The position numbers and the translations under genes were made by a program. The notes below the pieces were generated by a model. It was not told where the DNA came from. It saw only the letters and a list, made by a program, of their open reading frames with translations, and searched no databases. A stretch of 64,000 bases of DNA from DASXTW01 sp036505215 (GTDB lineage: Bacteria; Actinomycetota; UBA4738): assembly GCA_036505215.1 (NCBI GenBank), contig DASXTW010000087.1, positions 1 to 64,000 on the forward strand. Direction: 5' to 3'. Below, one piece after another: positions 48,416 to 58,100 of the stretch (position 1 is the first letter of the stretch; every line of letters starts with the position of its first letter).

Positions 48416-49669
48416 CTACGTTCCCTGCTCCCAAGAGCCGATGTAGTCCTTCTGCTCCTCGGTGAGCTGATCGATGTCCACGCCCATGGCGGCGAGCTTG
48501 AGTCCGGCCACCGCTTGATCGATCTCTCTCGGCACGCCGTGGACCCTGGTCTCCAGCTTCCCGCTGTTCTGGACGATCCACTCGACCGACAGGGCCTGGT
48601 TGGCAAACGACATGTCCATCACCGCCGCCGGATGCCCCTCGGCCGCCGCCAGGTTGATCAGCCGTCCCTCGCCGAGCAGGTTCAGACGCCGGCCATCGGC
48701 CATCCGATATTCGTCCACGAACTCCCGGATCCGCCGGACCTCAGTGGCCAGACCGGCCAGAGCCTCCTTGTCGATCTCCACGTCGAAGTGACCCGAGTTG
48801 GCCAGGATCGCCCCGTCCTTCATCACGCGGAAGTGCTCTGCGCGCAGGACGCTCGTATCTCCCGTCACGGTCACGAAGACGTCGCCGATCCTGGCGGCCT
48901 CGCGGATCGGCATGACCTCGAAGCCTTCCATCACCGCCTCGAGCGCCGGCAGCGGCACCACCTCGGTGACGATCACCCGCGCGCCCAGGCCGTGGGCACG
49001 AGAGGCCACGCCCTTGCCGCACATCCCGTACCCGCATACCACGACGGCCCGGCCGGCCAGGAGCCGGTTGGTGGCCCTGATGATCCCGTCGATCGTGGAC
49101 TGGCCGGTCCCGAACCGGTTGTCGAACATGTGCTTCGTGTCGGCGTCGTTCACCGCGACGATGGGGTAGGCCAGGACTCCCTCCGCCGCCATGGCCTTCA
49201 GCCGGATCACTCCGGTCGTGGTCTCTTCGGTCCCGCCCATCAGTTCCTTCAGCTGGCCGGGACGCTCCTTGTGGAGGGTGGTCACCAGGTCGCAGCCGTC
49301 GTCCATGGTGATGTGCGGGTGGAAGTCCAGGACTTCGTTGATGTGCCGGTAGTACGTGTCGTGATCCTCACCCTTGATCGCGTAGACCCGAACGTCGTCC
49401 TCGCACAGGGCGGCCGCCGCATCGTCCTGGGTGGACAGGGGATTCGAGGCGCACACCGCGACCTCCGCACCTCCGGCCACGAGCGTCCGGATCAGATTCG
49501 CCGTCTCCGTGGTCACGTGCAGGCACGCCCCGATCCTGGTGCCCGCCAGTGGCTTCTCCTTCTCGAACCGCTCCCTGATCTGGGCCAGCACGCCCATCTC
49601 CTGGTTGGCCCACTCGATCCTCATCCGCCCCTTCTCCGCCAGGGCCAGCTCCTTCACGTCGCAGTCCAT
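48416..49669 (-). CDS. ahcY: Adenosylhomocysteinase
   Basis: A 417-residue enzyme that hydrolyses S-adenosylhomocysteine to adenosine and homocysteine, keeping methylation reactions running. Motifs: GACLHVTTETANLIRTL, AVCASNPLSTQDDAAAAL, NDADTKHMFDNRFGTGQST, and the NAD-binding VVVCGYGMCGKGVASRA. The length matches the prokaryotic form. No SAH riboswitch was seen in the 88 bases between it and the nucleoside phosphorylase gene. AGGAGG is just before the ATG. Confidence 0.97.
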   Translation of the reverse strand: MDCDVKELALAEKGRMRIEWANQEMGVLAQIRERFEKEKPLAGTRIGACLHVTTETANLIRTLVAGGAEVAVCASNPLSTQDDAAAALCEDDVRVYAIKGEDHDTYYRHINEVLDFHPHITMDDGCDLVTTLHKERPGQLKELMGGTEETTTGVIRLKAMAAEGVLAYPIVAVNDADTKHMFDNRFGTGQSTIDGIIRATNRLLAGRAVVVCGYGMCGKGVASRAHGLGARVIVTEVVPLPALEAVMEGFEVMPIREAARIGDVFVTVTGDTSVLRAEHFRVMKDGAILANSGHFDVEIDKEALAGLATEVRRIREFVDEYRMADGRRLNLLGEGRLINLAAAEGHPAAVMDMSFANQALSVEWIVQNSGKLETRVHGVPREIDQAVAGLKLAAMGVDIDQLTEEQKDYIGSWEQGT

Positions 49670-49757
49670 CGCTCCTCCTGTCGTGGCCTTGCGTGGTGAT
49701 GCCGTGCACCTGATGGCCTCAAGTAGCGTAGCGGTAGGCCACCAAGGAGTGCCTCCA

Positions 49758-50630
49758 TCATGAGCCCTCGTCCAGCCCGGCGCCGAGCTGGGGGACGATC
49801 CGTGCGATCAATGCTCGCAGGCGCAGGGTCGCTTCCTTCGCCGCGGCCAGCACGCTCTCGTGGGTGTCCTCGGCGCCGGCCATGTTGGTGATGCACGAGA
49901 TCGCCAGCACCCGCAGGCCGAGCGCCACGGCCGCGACTGCCTCCGGGACCGTGGACATGCCGACCGCGTGCGCCCCCGCCCTGGCCAGGAACCTCGTCTC
50001 GGCCGGCGTCTCGTACGAGGGCCCGGGCAACGCCGCGTATACCCCCTTGGCCAAGTCGATCCCCTCCTCGCTCGCCGCCCGCTCGGCCAGGGCCAGGAGG
50101 TGCCGATCGTACGCCCCGGCCAGCCCGACGAACGCTGGCTCCCCGTCGGGGAACCGCCACCCGATCAGCGGGTTGACGCCGAGGAAGTTCAGATGGTCTT
50201 CGATCAACATGAGCCGGCCGCGCTTGAGCTCGGGCGCCAGCCCACCGGCGGCATTGGTCAGCACCAACGTGGTGGCGCCCAGCTCCGCGGCCAGCCGAGG
50301 GATCAGCGTGGCCGCGGCCATGCCGTGCTCTTCATAGAAATGTGCTCGCCCAAGGAACACGGCCGCGGGGACGTCGTACAGGCGGCCCATGATCAGCCGG
50401 CCAGCGTGCCCGGGGACGGAGGACGGCGGGAATCCGGGCAGCGCCCGGTAGGAGAACTCGTGCTCGGGTACTACGTCACCCGCCACGGCGTCGCCCAGTC
50501 CCGACCCCAGAACGATCGCCACCTCCGGCGACACCGAGGAGCGTTCCCGGATGAGCGCCACTCCCTCTTCGGCGAAGGTGTCTCCAGGTCCCGGAAGCCC
50601 GCCCGAGCCACCCCTGGGCCCAATGCTCAT
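49758..50630 (-). CDS. Purine nucleoside phosphorylase, type I
   Basis: A 290-residue phosphorylase of the trimeric PNP/MTAP family. GSGLGDAVA, GRAHFYEEHG, LTNAAGGLAPELK, PGPSYETPAETR and GMSTVPEAVAA are visible. SCITNMAGA has the Asn of 6-oxopurine-specific enzymes, where MTA phosphorylases carry Asp, so inosine/guanosine is the likely substrate. The open frame starts at an ATG at 50630. It is the next gene upstream of ahcY, which fits nucleoside salvage after SAH breakdown, but adenosine would need deamination first. Confidence 0.88.
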   Translation of the reverse strand: MSIGPRGGSGGLPGPGDTFAEEGVALIRERSSVSPEVAIVLGSGLGDAVAGDVVPEHEFSYRALPGFPPSSVPGHAGRLIMGRLYDVPAAVFLGRAHFYEEHGMAAATLIPRLAAELGATTLVLTNAAGGLAPELKRGRLMLIEDHLNFLGVNPLIGWRFPDGEPAFVGLAGAYDRHLLALAERAASEEGIDLAKGVYAALPGPSYETPAETRFLARAGAHAVGMSTVPEAVAAVALGLRVLAISCITNMAGAEDTHESVLAAAKEATLRLRALIARIVPQLGAGLDEGS

Positions 50631-50667
50631 GCCCGGGACCGCCGACTCGAGCTCTCCTGCGACCTCA

Positions 50668-51735
50668 TCATCGGAGCCGTTCCTTCAGCCGGGTCAAGAC
50701 AGGCGCGGGCATCGGATCCACACCGCGGAGGATCGCCAGATACGTACTGGTGAAGTCCGCCAGCATGACGAAGGAACAAAGGATGCCCAGCGGGGTCGAT
50801 CCTTGGACGGCGACCTCTCTGCACTCCAGGCCCGAGCCGGCAATGGCTTCCATTGTGGCTTCCACTCGCCTGGCGATCCGAGGATGCTCGCCCGGATGCC
50901 GGAGCACGACGAGGCCGAACGGCCGGCCCGTCCGATCGGACCAACCTTCCACCTCGTTGTGATCGAGCTCGGGGAGAACGGCGTGGAAGGCGGGCACCTT
51001 CGCATTCTCGTTCAACTGCGTCTTCCATCGAAGCGCGGCCGCCTCGGCGAGGCCCTCCGAGCCCCACACGACAGGGGTCCGACCCTGCAGCCACTCGGCG
51101 AGCCATTTCGCCCGGTTTCCGTCCACCGGCCGGTCCGGGGCGAGCTCCGCAGAGAGCGGCCCGAGGACATCCGAGGCTCCGTCGAGCTCGGCACCGGCGT
51201 CGGGAAGCAGCCCGACGGCTTCGAGAGCTCCCACGGCGGCCCCGACCAGAAACCCGAGCGCGGCACGCGGTGCCGGAACATGGCCCGGGATGGAGACGTG
51301 CGGGGCCCCGTCCGATCGGGCCAGCGCGGCCAGCTGCCCGCCGGAGCTCAGCGCGATCACCCGGCAGCCCACCGCGACTGCCTGCGAGTACGCGGCCAGC
51401 GTCTCCTCGGTCTCCCCCGAGTACGAGATCGCGATGACCAGCGTGTCCTTCCCACAGAACCCCGGCAGCCCGTAGCCCTTGACGGTCATCAGGGGAACGG
51501 GCAGTCGATCGGCGAAGCAGGCTCTCAGGAAGTCTCCGACGATCCCCGATCCTCCCATCCCGCACACGGCTACCGAGCCGATGTCTCCGGCGGTGGGCAG
51601 ATCAGGGGCTCGCCGGCCGAGCGCGAATCCCTCGCCGAGCTGCGTCCCCAGGTCCGCCACCAGCGCGAGCATTCCCCCGGGATCGGCCTCCCGGACTGTG
51701 GCCGGGTCGTCGAGTGTGCCCTGCCCCTTCCTCAT
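50668..51735 (-). CDS. Bifunctional phosphoglucose/phosphomannose isomerase
   Basis: A 355-residue SIS-domain protein of the actinobacterial/archaeal PGI/PMI group. The SIS motif VAVCGMGGSGIVGDFLRA, the phospho-binding ISYSGETEETLA, ALSSGGQLA and LNENAKVPAFHAVLPELDHN are all family marks. It interconverts fructose-6-, glucose-6- and mannose-6-phosphates. It overlaps the Trm112-like gene (ATGA). Its neighbour is a phosphomannomutase, so the pair would feed GDP-mannose and EPS precursors. Confidence 0.9.
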   Translation of the reverse strand: MRKGQGTLDDPATVREADPGGMLALVADLGTQLGEGFALGRRAPDLPTAGDIGSVAVCGMGGSGIVGDFLRACFADRLPVPLMTVKGYGLPGFCGKDTLVIAISYSGETEETLAAYSQAVAVGCRVIALSSGGQLAALARSDGAPHVSIPGHVPAPRAALGFLVGAAVGALEAVGLLPDAGAELDGASDVLGPLSAELAPDRPVDGNRAKWLAEWLQGRTPVVWGSEGLAEAAALRWKTQLNENAKVPAFHAVLPELDHNEVEGWSDRTGRPFGLVVLRHPGEHPRIARRVEATMEAIAGSGLECREVAVQGSTPLGILCSFVMLADFTSTYLAILRGVDPMPAPVLTRLKERLR

Positions 51736-51911
51736 CCGGAGCCGTCTGGCTTCTCGGCCTCGTCGATCAACATCACCGGGATGTCATCCCGGACCGGATA
51801 GCGCAGCCCACACTTCGTGCAGATGATGTACTCGGGGTTCTCCTGGTAACGAATCTCGCCCCGACAGCTCGGGCACACCAGGATCTCCAGTAGTTCCTTG
51901 TCCACCGGCAT
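51732..51911 (-). CDS. Trm112-like zinc protein
   Basis: A 59-residue protein starting at ATG 51911 (AAAGGGGG ribosome site). MPVDKELLEILVCPSC gives the first zinc half, and IICTKCGLRYPVRDDIPVML the second. Trm112 family members act as small activating partners of methyltransferases. The frame upstream of 51911 is out of context and not translated. Its stop overlaps the isomerase start. Confidence 0.92.
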   Translation of the reverse strand: MPVDKELLEILVCPSCRGEIRYQENPEYIICTKCGLRYPVRDDIPVMLIDEAEKPDGSG

Positions 51912-51931
51912 GGTTCCCCCTTTGTATCGCG

Positions 51932-53287
51932 TCAGTTCGTGTGGTTGATGAGAGCGAGGACTTCGGCCGTCTTCTCCTTCAACAGCTCCTCCGTGGCGGC
52001 TTCCACGTTCAGCCGCAGCAACGGCTCCGTGTTCGAGGGCCGCACGTTGAACCACCAGTCGTCGTATTCCACGGTGAGCCCGTCCATGCGATCCTGCCGC
52101 GCATCGCGGTACGCCTCCGCGATCCGCTGGATGACCGCCTCCTTGTCCTCCACCGGCGAGTTGATCTCGCCGGAGTCCGCATAGCGCCGTAGCGGATCGA
52201 GCAGCTCCGACAACGGCTTCCCCGCCTTCGACATCTGATCCATGACGACCATCGAGGCCACCAGCCCAGAGTCCGCGTTGTAGTGGGCGCGGAAGTAGTA
52301 GTGGCCAGAGTGCTCTCCACCGAACACTGCGCCGGTCTCGGCCATGACCTTCTTGATGAACGAATGGCCGACCCGGGTCTTCACCGGCGTGCCCCCGTGC
52401 TCCCGGATCACCTCCGGAACGACCCTGGAGCAGATGAGGTTGTGCAGGATAGTGGCTCCCGGCTCTCGCTCGAGCATCCCGATCGCCACCAGCGCGGTGA
52501 CCAGGGACCCACCGACTCCCCTGGCGTGCTCGTCGACGAGGAACACACGGTCCGCGTCGCCGTCGAAGGCCAGGCCCAGGTCGGCCCCATGCTGGAGGAC
52601 CGCCCGTTTGACGTCCTCCTGGTTCTTGGGGTCGATGGGGTCGGCCGGGTGGTTGGGGAACGTCCCGTCCAGGTCCATGTACAGGGGCACCAGCTTGCCG
52701 GGCAGGCGCTCGAAGAGTTCTGGCACGACCAGCCCCGCCATCCCATTGGCGGCGTCGGCAACGACGGTGAACGGCAGGAACCGCTCGAGGTCCACGAAGG
52801 AGAGCAGGTGCTCGATGTACTCCTGGCGCATCTCACGGGGAGTGATGAGGCCACGGGCGGGGGCGGCGCTCGCGCCGGGCGGCGACTCCTGCTCCGCCAG
52901 GGCCCGTACCTCTTTGAGGCCGCTCTCGACGCCTACGGGCCGGGCGCCGGAGAGGCACAGCTTCAACCCGTTGTACTCGGGGGGGTTGTGGCTCGCCGTG
53001 AACATCGCCCCGGGCAACGAGAGTCTTCCGGAAGCGAAGTAGACCATGTCGGTCGTGGCCAGCCCTATGTCCACGATGCCCACGCCGGCCCCCGTCACAC
53101 CAGAGGCGAAGGCCTCGGACATCGGGGGGGAGGACAGACGGCAGTCCCGGCCGAGGACGATCCGTTCGGCTTTGGCCCAGGATGCGAAGGCTCGCCCGAT
53201 CCTGTATGCGGCGCCTTCGTCGAACTGCTCTGGATAGACGCCGCGGATGTCGTAGGCCTTGAAGATGCGCTCGAGGTCGGCCGCCAT
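51932..53287 (-). CDS. manB: Phosphomannomutase/phosphoglucomutase
   Basis: A 451-residue alpha-D-phosphohexomutase. The ATG at 53287 (MAADLERIFKAYDIRGVYP) is the family start. The phosphoserine loop TASHNPPEYNG, the metal loop AFDGDADRVFLVDEHAR, the sugar-binding FGGEHSGHYYFR and the phosphate-binding RPSNTEPLLR are all intact. It converts mannose-6-phosphate (or glucose-6-phosphate) to the 1-phosphate for nucleotide-sugar synthesis. The manB-isomerase neighbourhood is shared with mycobacteria. Confidence 0.95.
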   Translation of the reverse strand: MAADLERIFKAYDIRGVYPEQFDEGAAYRIGRAFASWAKAERIVLGRDCRLSSPPMSEAFASGVTGAGVGIVDIGLATTDMVYFASGRLSLPGAMFTASHNPPEYNGLKLCLSGARPVGVESGLKEVRALAEQESPPGASAAPARGLITPREMRQEYIEHLLSFVDLERFLPFTVVADAANGMAGLVVPELFERLPGKLVPLYMDLDGTFPNHPADPIDPKNQEDVKRAVLQHGADLGLAFDGDADRVFLVDEHARGVGGSLVTALVAIGMLEREPGATILHNLICSRVVPEVIREHGGTPVKTRVGHSFIKKVMAETGAVFGGEHSGHYYFRAHYNADSGLVASMVVMDQMSKAGKPLSELLDPLRRYADSGEINSPVEDKEAVIQRIAEAYRDARQDRMDGLTVEYDDWWFNVRPSNTEPLLRLNVEAATEELLKEKTAEVLALINHTN

Positions 53288-53364
53288 CGCGGCCGATTCT
53301 AGCCGACCGACTGTCCCCGCCCTCCTGGAACTCGGTCGCCGATGGCAGGCCGAGAGGGAGACCG

Positions 53365-53550
53365 TTAGCGGTTCGCGACCAGGTCCAGAACTGAGCCCAG
53401 GGGGACGTTCTGTCCCTCGCGCTCCCAACCTCTCCACTCGCACACGGGGCACGAGGTGAAGCACGTGGCGGAGCCTGCGAGGGTCATGGTCACCCGGAGC
53501 GTCTCCTGCGAACCGCAAGAGGGGCACGAGTTATGAGAAACGAGAGCCAT
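53365..53550 (-). CDS. Small two-zinc-ribbon protein
   Basis: A 61-residue protein with two CxxC pairs: NSCPSCGSQETLR and SCPVCEWRGWEREG. The rest is short and hydrophilic (LGSVLDLVANR at the end). I prefer the ATG at 53550; an ATG at 53565 is also in frame. The product looks like a single zinc-ribbon domain of unknown role. It lies upstream of manB, in a place where mycobacteria carry another small zinc protein gene. Confidence 0.7.
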   Translation of the reverse strand: MALVSHNSCPSCGSQETLRVTMTLAGSATCFTSCPVCEWRGWEREGQNVPLGSVLDLVANR

Positions 53551-53630
53551 CGCACCTGGATGCATCGGCGTAACCACGCGCCGAGCGCATAGTCCCCCGG
53601 CCCGATTTTTTGACCTCTCCACATGGACTA

Positions 53631-53660
53631 AGGGGCATCCCCCAGTCGGGGGATGCCCCT
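53631..53660 (-). terminator. Perfect 13-bp inverted repeat behind the DUF5719 gene
   Basis: AGGGGCATCCCCC pairs with GGGGGATGCCCCT across AGTC, 110 bases after the stop of the gene at 53770. No long U-run follows. A second cruciform-type repeat (GCCAGGGGGT ... ACCCCCTGG) sits at 53714-53765 and may reinforce it. Confidence 0.6.
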
Positions 53661-53769
53661 CTCCGTCTCCTCGTCTCCTCGGGAGCCGCCCGCCTGCGGC
53701 GGACCGCTCCGCGAGCCAGGGGGTCCGCAACTGCCTCGCTTCGCTCGTTGCTGCTACCCCCTGGACCCC

Positions 53770-55167
53770 CTACGTCATCGGCAAGCCGAGGGTTGCAGCG
53801 TATCCCGTTCGATCCGGGGAATAGGACACGGCCGCGGCCACGATCGTTCCACCCCGGGCACTCACCAGGGCGGAAACAGGGCGCCCCCCCTGGGACGGAA
53901 GCGTGATCCTGATCGTCCTTCCCGGCGGGATCGTCCGCTGGCGGATCGATGCCGGTGGAGGCCGGTCGCTCCCGATGAGCCGGAAGGACACCTCCACCCG
54001 CCCCCGGCCGGGATTCTGTAAAAGAAGGAACGAGCGGCCGCCCGACATAGGAAGAGCCGGCATGACCAGCCAACGTCCGGCCGTGATCGTGGATCCGTTG
54101 AGCATGGCCGAGTCTCCGCCAGGCCCGGTGAGCCTCAGCCCCGCGATCATGGGGCGACCGTTCGAGGCGGCCACGAGCAGCCCGGCATCTTTCACCCGTT
54201 CCGTCTGGAAGGTCTTCACCTCGGCGGGTCCGACCGAGAAGCCCTCCGGACCCGACACCAACCGTTGAACCTTAGGCCCTTCGGCCACGGCCGAGAGGTC
54301 GGCCCTGGAGGCCCCATCGTTCAGAACCACAAGGTGCCGAGCTCCCACATCGGCGCCGGCCGGGATCAGCCACCGGGTTCCGGCACCGGGGACGCCCGCC
54401 TCGATCCTGATCCCTCCAATCGACAGCGCGAGGCCTCCGGCCACCACCCGGCCCATCCGCTGGATCACCCGCGCCGTGAGCGATTCCTCGCCTGGACCCT
54501 GAAGGAGGAAATCGTTGACCGGGATGCCGACCGAGTGTCGTGGAGCCAGCACGAACGGGCTCAAGGGGCCCGCCGCCACCACTCGCTTCTCCGTTCGCAG
54601 GACCACGTCGAACTCGGCGGGCTCGTCGAAAGGATTCATGACCACCAGATACGAGGTCTGGCCGGCGCCGGTGGGGACATCCATGACGAACCAGTTTCGA
54701 TGGGCTGCCTGCTCGCATCGCTCGGCGGCCAGTCCGCCGGGGGCAACCGTGGCCACGATGGCAGCAGCGCCCACCACTCCGCCGAAGTACTCCACCTGCG
54801 TGGCGTCGGCCGGGTCGTCCGCGGAGACCTCGCGGTAGACCTGCCTGAGAGCGCCGACGGCGAACGTGCTCACCGACCGCGTCCCATCCTTGCCCAGCTG
54901 GGTCAAGCGGACCCGGACTCGACGCTGCCCTGGATTCGTCACCACCACCCATCCCTGCCACCCGCTGTGCCCCCCGTGCGGGCAGAACAGAGCGCCGCTC
55001 GGGCCGGCTGAGGGAGCGCCCGCAGCCGCGCCCCTGGGCCCAACCGCGCGGTCCAGGACGAGGCCCGACCCGGTCAGGAAGGCCACCGCGACCAGCAGAG
55101 CGACGGCTCGAACCCGGATGCCCGGCAATCGGTGGGCCTCACCCTCCACTGGTTCCATCTCAGCCAT
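53770..55167 (-). CDS. Membrane-anchored DUF5719-type protein
   Basis: A 465-residue protein with one N-terminal hydrophobic segment (VRAVALLVAVAFLTGSGLVL) and a long extracytoplasmic part built of beta-rich repeats (WFVMDVPTGAGQTSYLVVMN, RSFLLLQNPGRGRVEVSFRL). This matches the DUF5719 family found beside polytopic GT2 genes and whiB in actinobacteria; the function is unknown. AGGAGG precedes the ATG, and the gene overlaps the GT2 gene by eight bases, which suggests the two products work together at the membrane. Confidence 0.75.
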   Translation of the reverse strand: MAEMEPVEGEAHRLPGIRVRAVALLVAVAFLTGSGLVLDRAVGPRGAAAGAPSAGPSGALFCPHGGHSGWQGWVVVTNPGQRRVRVRLTQLGKDGTRSVSTFAVGALRQVYREVSADDPADATQVEYFGGVVGAAAIVATVAPGGLAAERCEQAAHRNWFVMDVPTGAGQTSYLVVMNPFDEPAEFDVVLRTEKRVVAAGPLSPFVLAPRHSVGIPVNDFLLQGPGEESLTARVIQRMGRVVAGGLALSIGGIRIEAGVPGAGTRWLIPAGADVGARHLVVLNDGASRADLSAVAEGPKVQRLVSGPEGFSVGPAEVKTFQTERVKDAGLLVAASNGRPMIAGLRLTGPGGDSAMLNGSTITAGRWLVMPALPMSGGRSFLLLQNPGRGRVEVSFRLIGSDRPPPASIRQRTIPPGRTIRITLPSQGGRPVSALVSARGGTIVAAAVSYSPDRTGYAATLGLPMT

Positions 55168-58100
55168 GCCGGACCGGCCTCCTGGTCACCCACAGAGCCA
55201 CCCCCCACAGCAGAACCAGAATGACGATTTCCATGGTCCTGGCCCGTTGGCCGCCGAAATGGACCCGGTAGCCGGCGGGCAGGGGACCCGTCCGGAATCC
55301 CGTGGCCCATCCGAGGGCCCGGGTCGCTTCGACCGATCCCTTCGCCACGACTGGCTCCAAACGCCATCGCGGATCGAACTGGTCCAGGAGCAGCACGAGG
55401 GCCGGCCTGGACCGCCCCGGCCCCAGGAACCGTTGCCCCGACGGGCCCTCGACCAGCGGCCTCTCCCTCGGCGTGAGCAGTGCTTCCACGGCCTCGAGCC
55501 GCGAGGATCTCGCGGCGCGGCTCCAGGCCGGATCTCCGATATCCGAAGCCAGAGCCACGGCCTTGGCGTTTAGAAAGATGGTCAGCCCTCTGGCCGAGAC
55601 CAGATCCAGATCCACCTGCCGGGTGAGCCGTCGGAGCGCCGGGTTCGGCAGGTCACCCGGCTCTGCCAGAACGAACCTGATGCCGAAGGCAGCCAGGAGA
55701 GCCCCGCCGTGCCGGGTCTCCCCGGCCAGAACCTCCACCAGGGACTGGCGGAGGCGCGCGTAGCCCGGGCCCACGTCGGGACGGCCGATGTCCAGAGCGG
55801 AGGCACCGGCGGGATCGGTCACGGCGAACCGAACCGAGGCAGCCCCGGCCGCGACCGTCCCGGTGGGGAGCCCGCCGGGCGGGGGGAACGCGTCCCCCTC
55901 CGGCGACCCGACCCAGAGCACGCGGTAGGGAGGTCCTCCGGCCTCCCCGGCTAGGGGATACGCGACGGGGACTCGCTCGGGGCCGCCGATATCCCAGGAG
56001 GCGCTTCCCGCCTGGACGAGCTGGCCGAACAGTCCCACGGCCAGGAGCGCGGCCATCAGAGCAGTCCCGAGCTGGCGAAGGCCGAATTGCGTCCGGCCCA
56101 CTCCGTGCAGGAGCGAAGCCAGCCCCAACCCAACCAGCACGGAGTAGCTGAAGCCCGCCACGCCTACGTAGGCCACCGGGTTCGACAAGGCGGCGGGGAG
56201 ATATCCCGCCGCCGCGAGCCAGGCCAGGTACACGGATAGGACGGAGGCCACGCCGGCTCGAAGCGCCGTGATGTGATGCTGTTCGGAGACGAACAAGAGA
56301 GCGACGCCTGCGGCGCCGGGAAGGAAGAAGCCGGTCACCCACGACCCCGGCCCTGGGCCGAGCGAGAGCCGGGCGAGGGCGGCGAACGAAGCTTCGCCGG
56401 CGAGGTCCTGCATTCCCCTCAGCGACCCCCGGGCAATCTCGAGCGTGAGCGGAAACGCCAGCAACGCCGCCAGAGCCAGGGCGACGCCCACCAACACGAG
56501 CCCTCGCACACGTCGGGCTCCGGTGGGCGGAACGATCAGCACGGCCACCACCACCACTACGGCCGCTAGGATCGCTCCGAGGTAGAACGAACCGAGGATG
56601 GCCAAGCCGAGGGCCGCCCCCACGATCCACCGCCGGACCCGGATCGCCCCCAGATGATCGAACGGCAACACCAGCTTTCCGGCCGTCCAGGGAAGGCCCG
56701 CCAGGAACACGAGGACGGGAATCCTGCCCTGCGAGATGGCCCACAAGACTGCTGAACAGAGCCCGTAGCAGGCTCCGGCCATGACAGACGGAATCGGGTC
56801 ATCCGTCGCCGCCCGCACGGATCGATAGCACCCGATGGCGGCCACGGCCGGCAACGCCACCAGCAGGATCTTCTCGAGCAGAGTCGGGTTGCCCAGGGCC
56901 AGGACACTGCCCGCCCCGAGCAGCCCGAGGGCCGGGCTGGCTGCGGTGGTCCCCCCGAGACCAGTGTGCCTGATCCCCGACACGAGCTCTGCGAAGAAGG
57001 CGGAAGGCGACGAGGGGAACGCCCCGAGGCCGCCACCCTGAACCGGCGACACGCCGGGGAGGTGCCGGTAGGCGAAGGCGGCGGCCACGGCGCCCAGAGC
57101 CCACGCGGTGGCGGCGGGATGGTCCCGGGCGAATCGGAAACCCCGGGTCGGCGCGCTGAGCGCCTCGGCCTCACCGGCGCCTTCTCGCTTGGGCAAGAGC
57201 GCCTGGCCGGCCGACTGCGCCCACCGTCGCAGCCTGATCGTGGTGGGGGCCATCGCCCTGCGGACGGCCCGATCCGGCAGGGACCGAACCGCCTGGGCCC
57301 GTACTCGCCGCCGGAGGGTCCCGGGCAGATGCGCGATGTTCCATCCCCAGGCAGCCAGAAGCTGGTAGGCGTCCTGAAACCGCCGGAAGAGGGCGAGCAC
57401 CAGGAGCCGCACGAGCCCCTGGGTCAGGTACAGGGGCAGGACCCAGATGAGAGTCAGCAGCCCGTAGTTCTTGAGGATGCTGGCCAGGGCCCCACGCTCC
57501 TGGTCGTAACGGCGAACGGACGCGCCGGGCGGAGCGGCCCGCTCTCCTTTGAAGCCGGCGCTCAGGTGGCGGGCCACTGCCCTTGGAGTCATCAGGATGC
57601 GGAATCCGGCCAGCCGGGCCCTCCAACAGAAGTCGAGGTCCTGCCGGCCCGAGGCCAGGCGCTCGTCGGGAAGTCCCACCCTGGCCCAGGTCTTCCGGGA
57701 GACGAGCATCGCGCAGGACGAGACGTACATGACCTCTCGGATGCGGTCGTACTGACCCTGATCGATCTCGCCGTCCTCCAGCGGCGAGTAGGAATAAGCG
57801 AAGCGATCGGTGGCGAGGCCGATCTCCCGAAGGACCTGGGGCTGCTCCCAGTCCAACACCTTCGGCCCGACCACTCCCACCCCTTCGATCCGCTCGGCCG
57901 CTTCGACCAGCGCCGCCACGGCTTCGGGTTCGAGGAACGTGTCGTCGTGGAGGAACAGGGCATAGTCCGCTTGCTGGGCCCTCTCGGACCCCAGCGCCAC
58001 CGCGATGGCAGAGCCGAATCCGGCGTTCGCGGACAAGCGGATGACCCGGCCCGGCCCCAGCGCCGTCTCCAACAGGTCCGGCGAACGGTCATCCGACCCG

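Noticed and set aside
49670..49757. SAH riboswitch upstream of ahcY
   Set aside because: The conserved core of the family could not be found in the 88-base gap.
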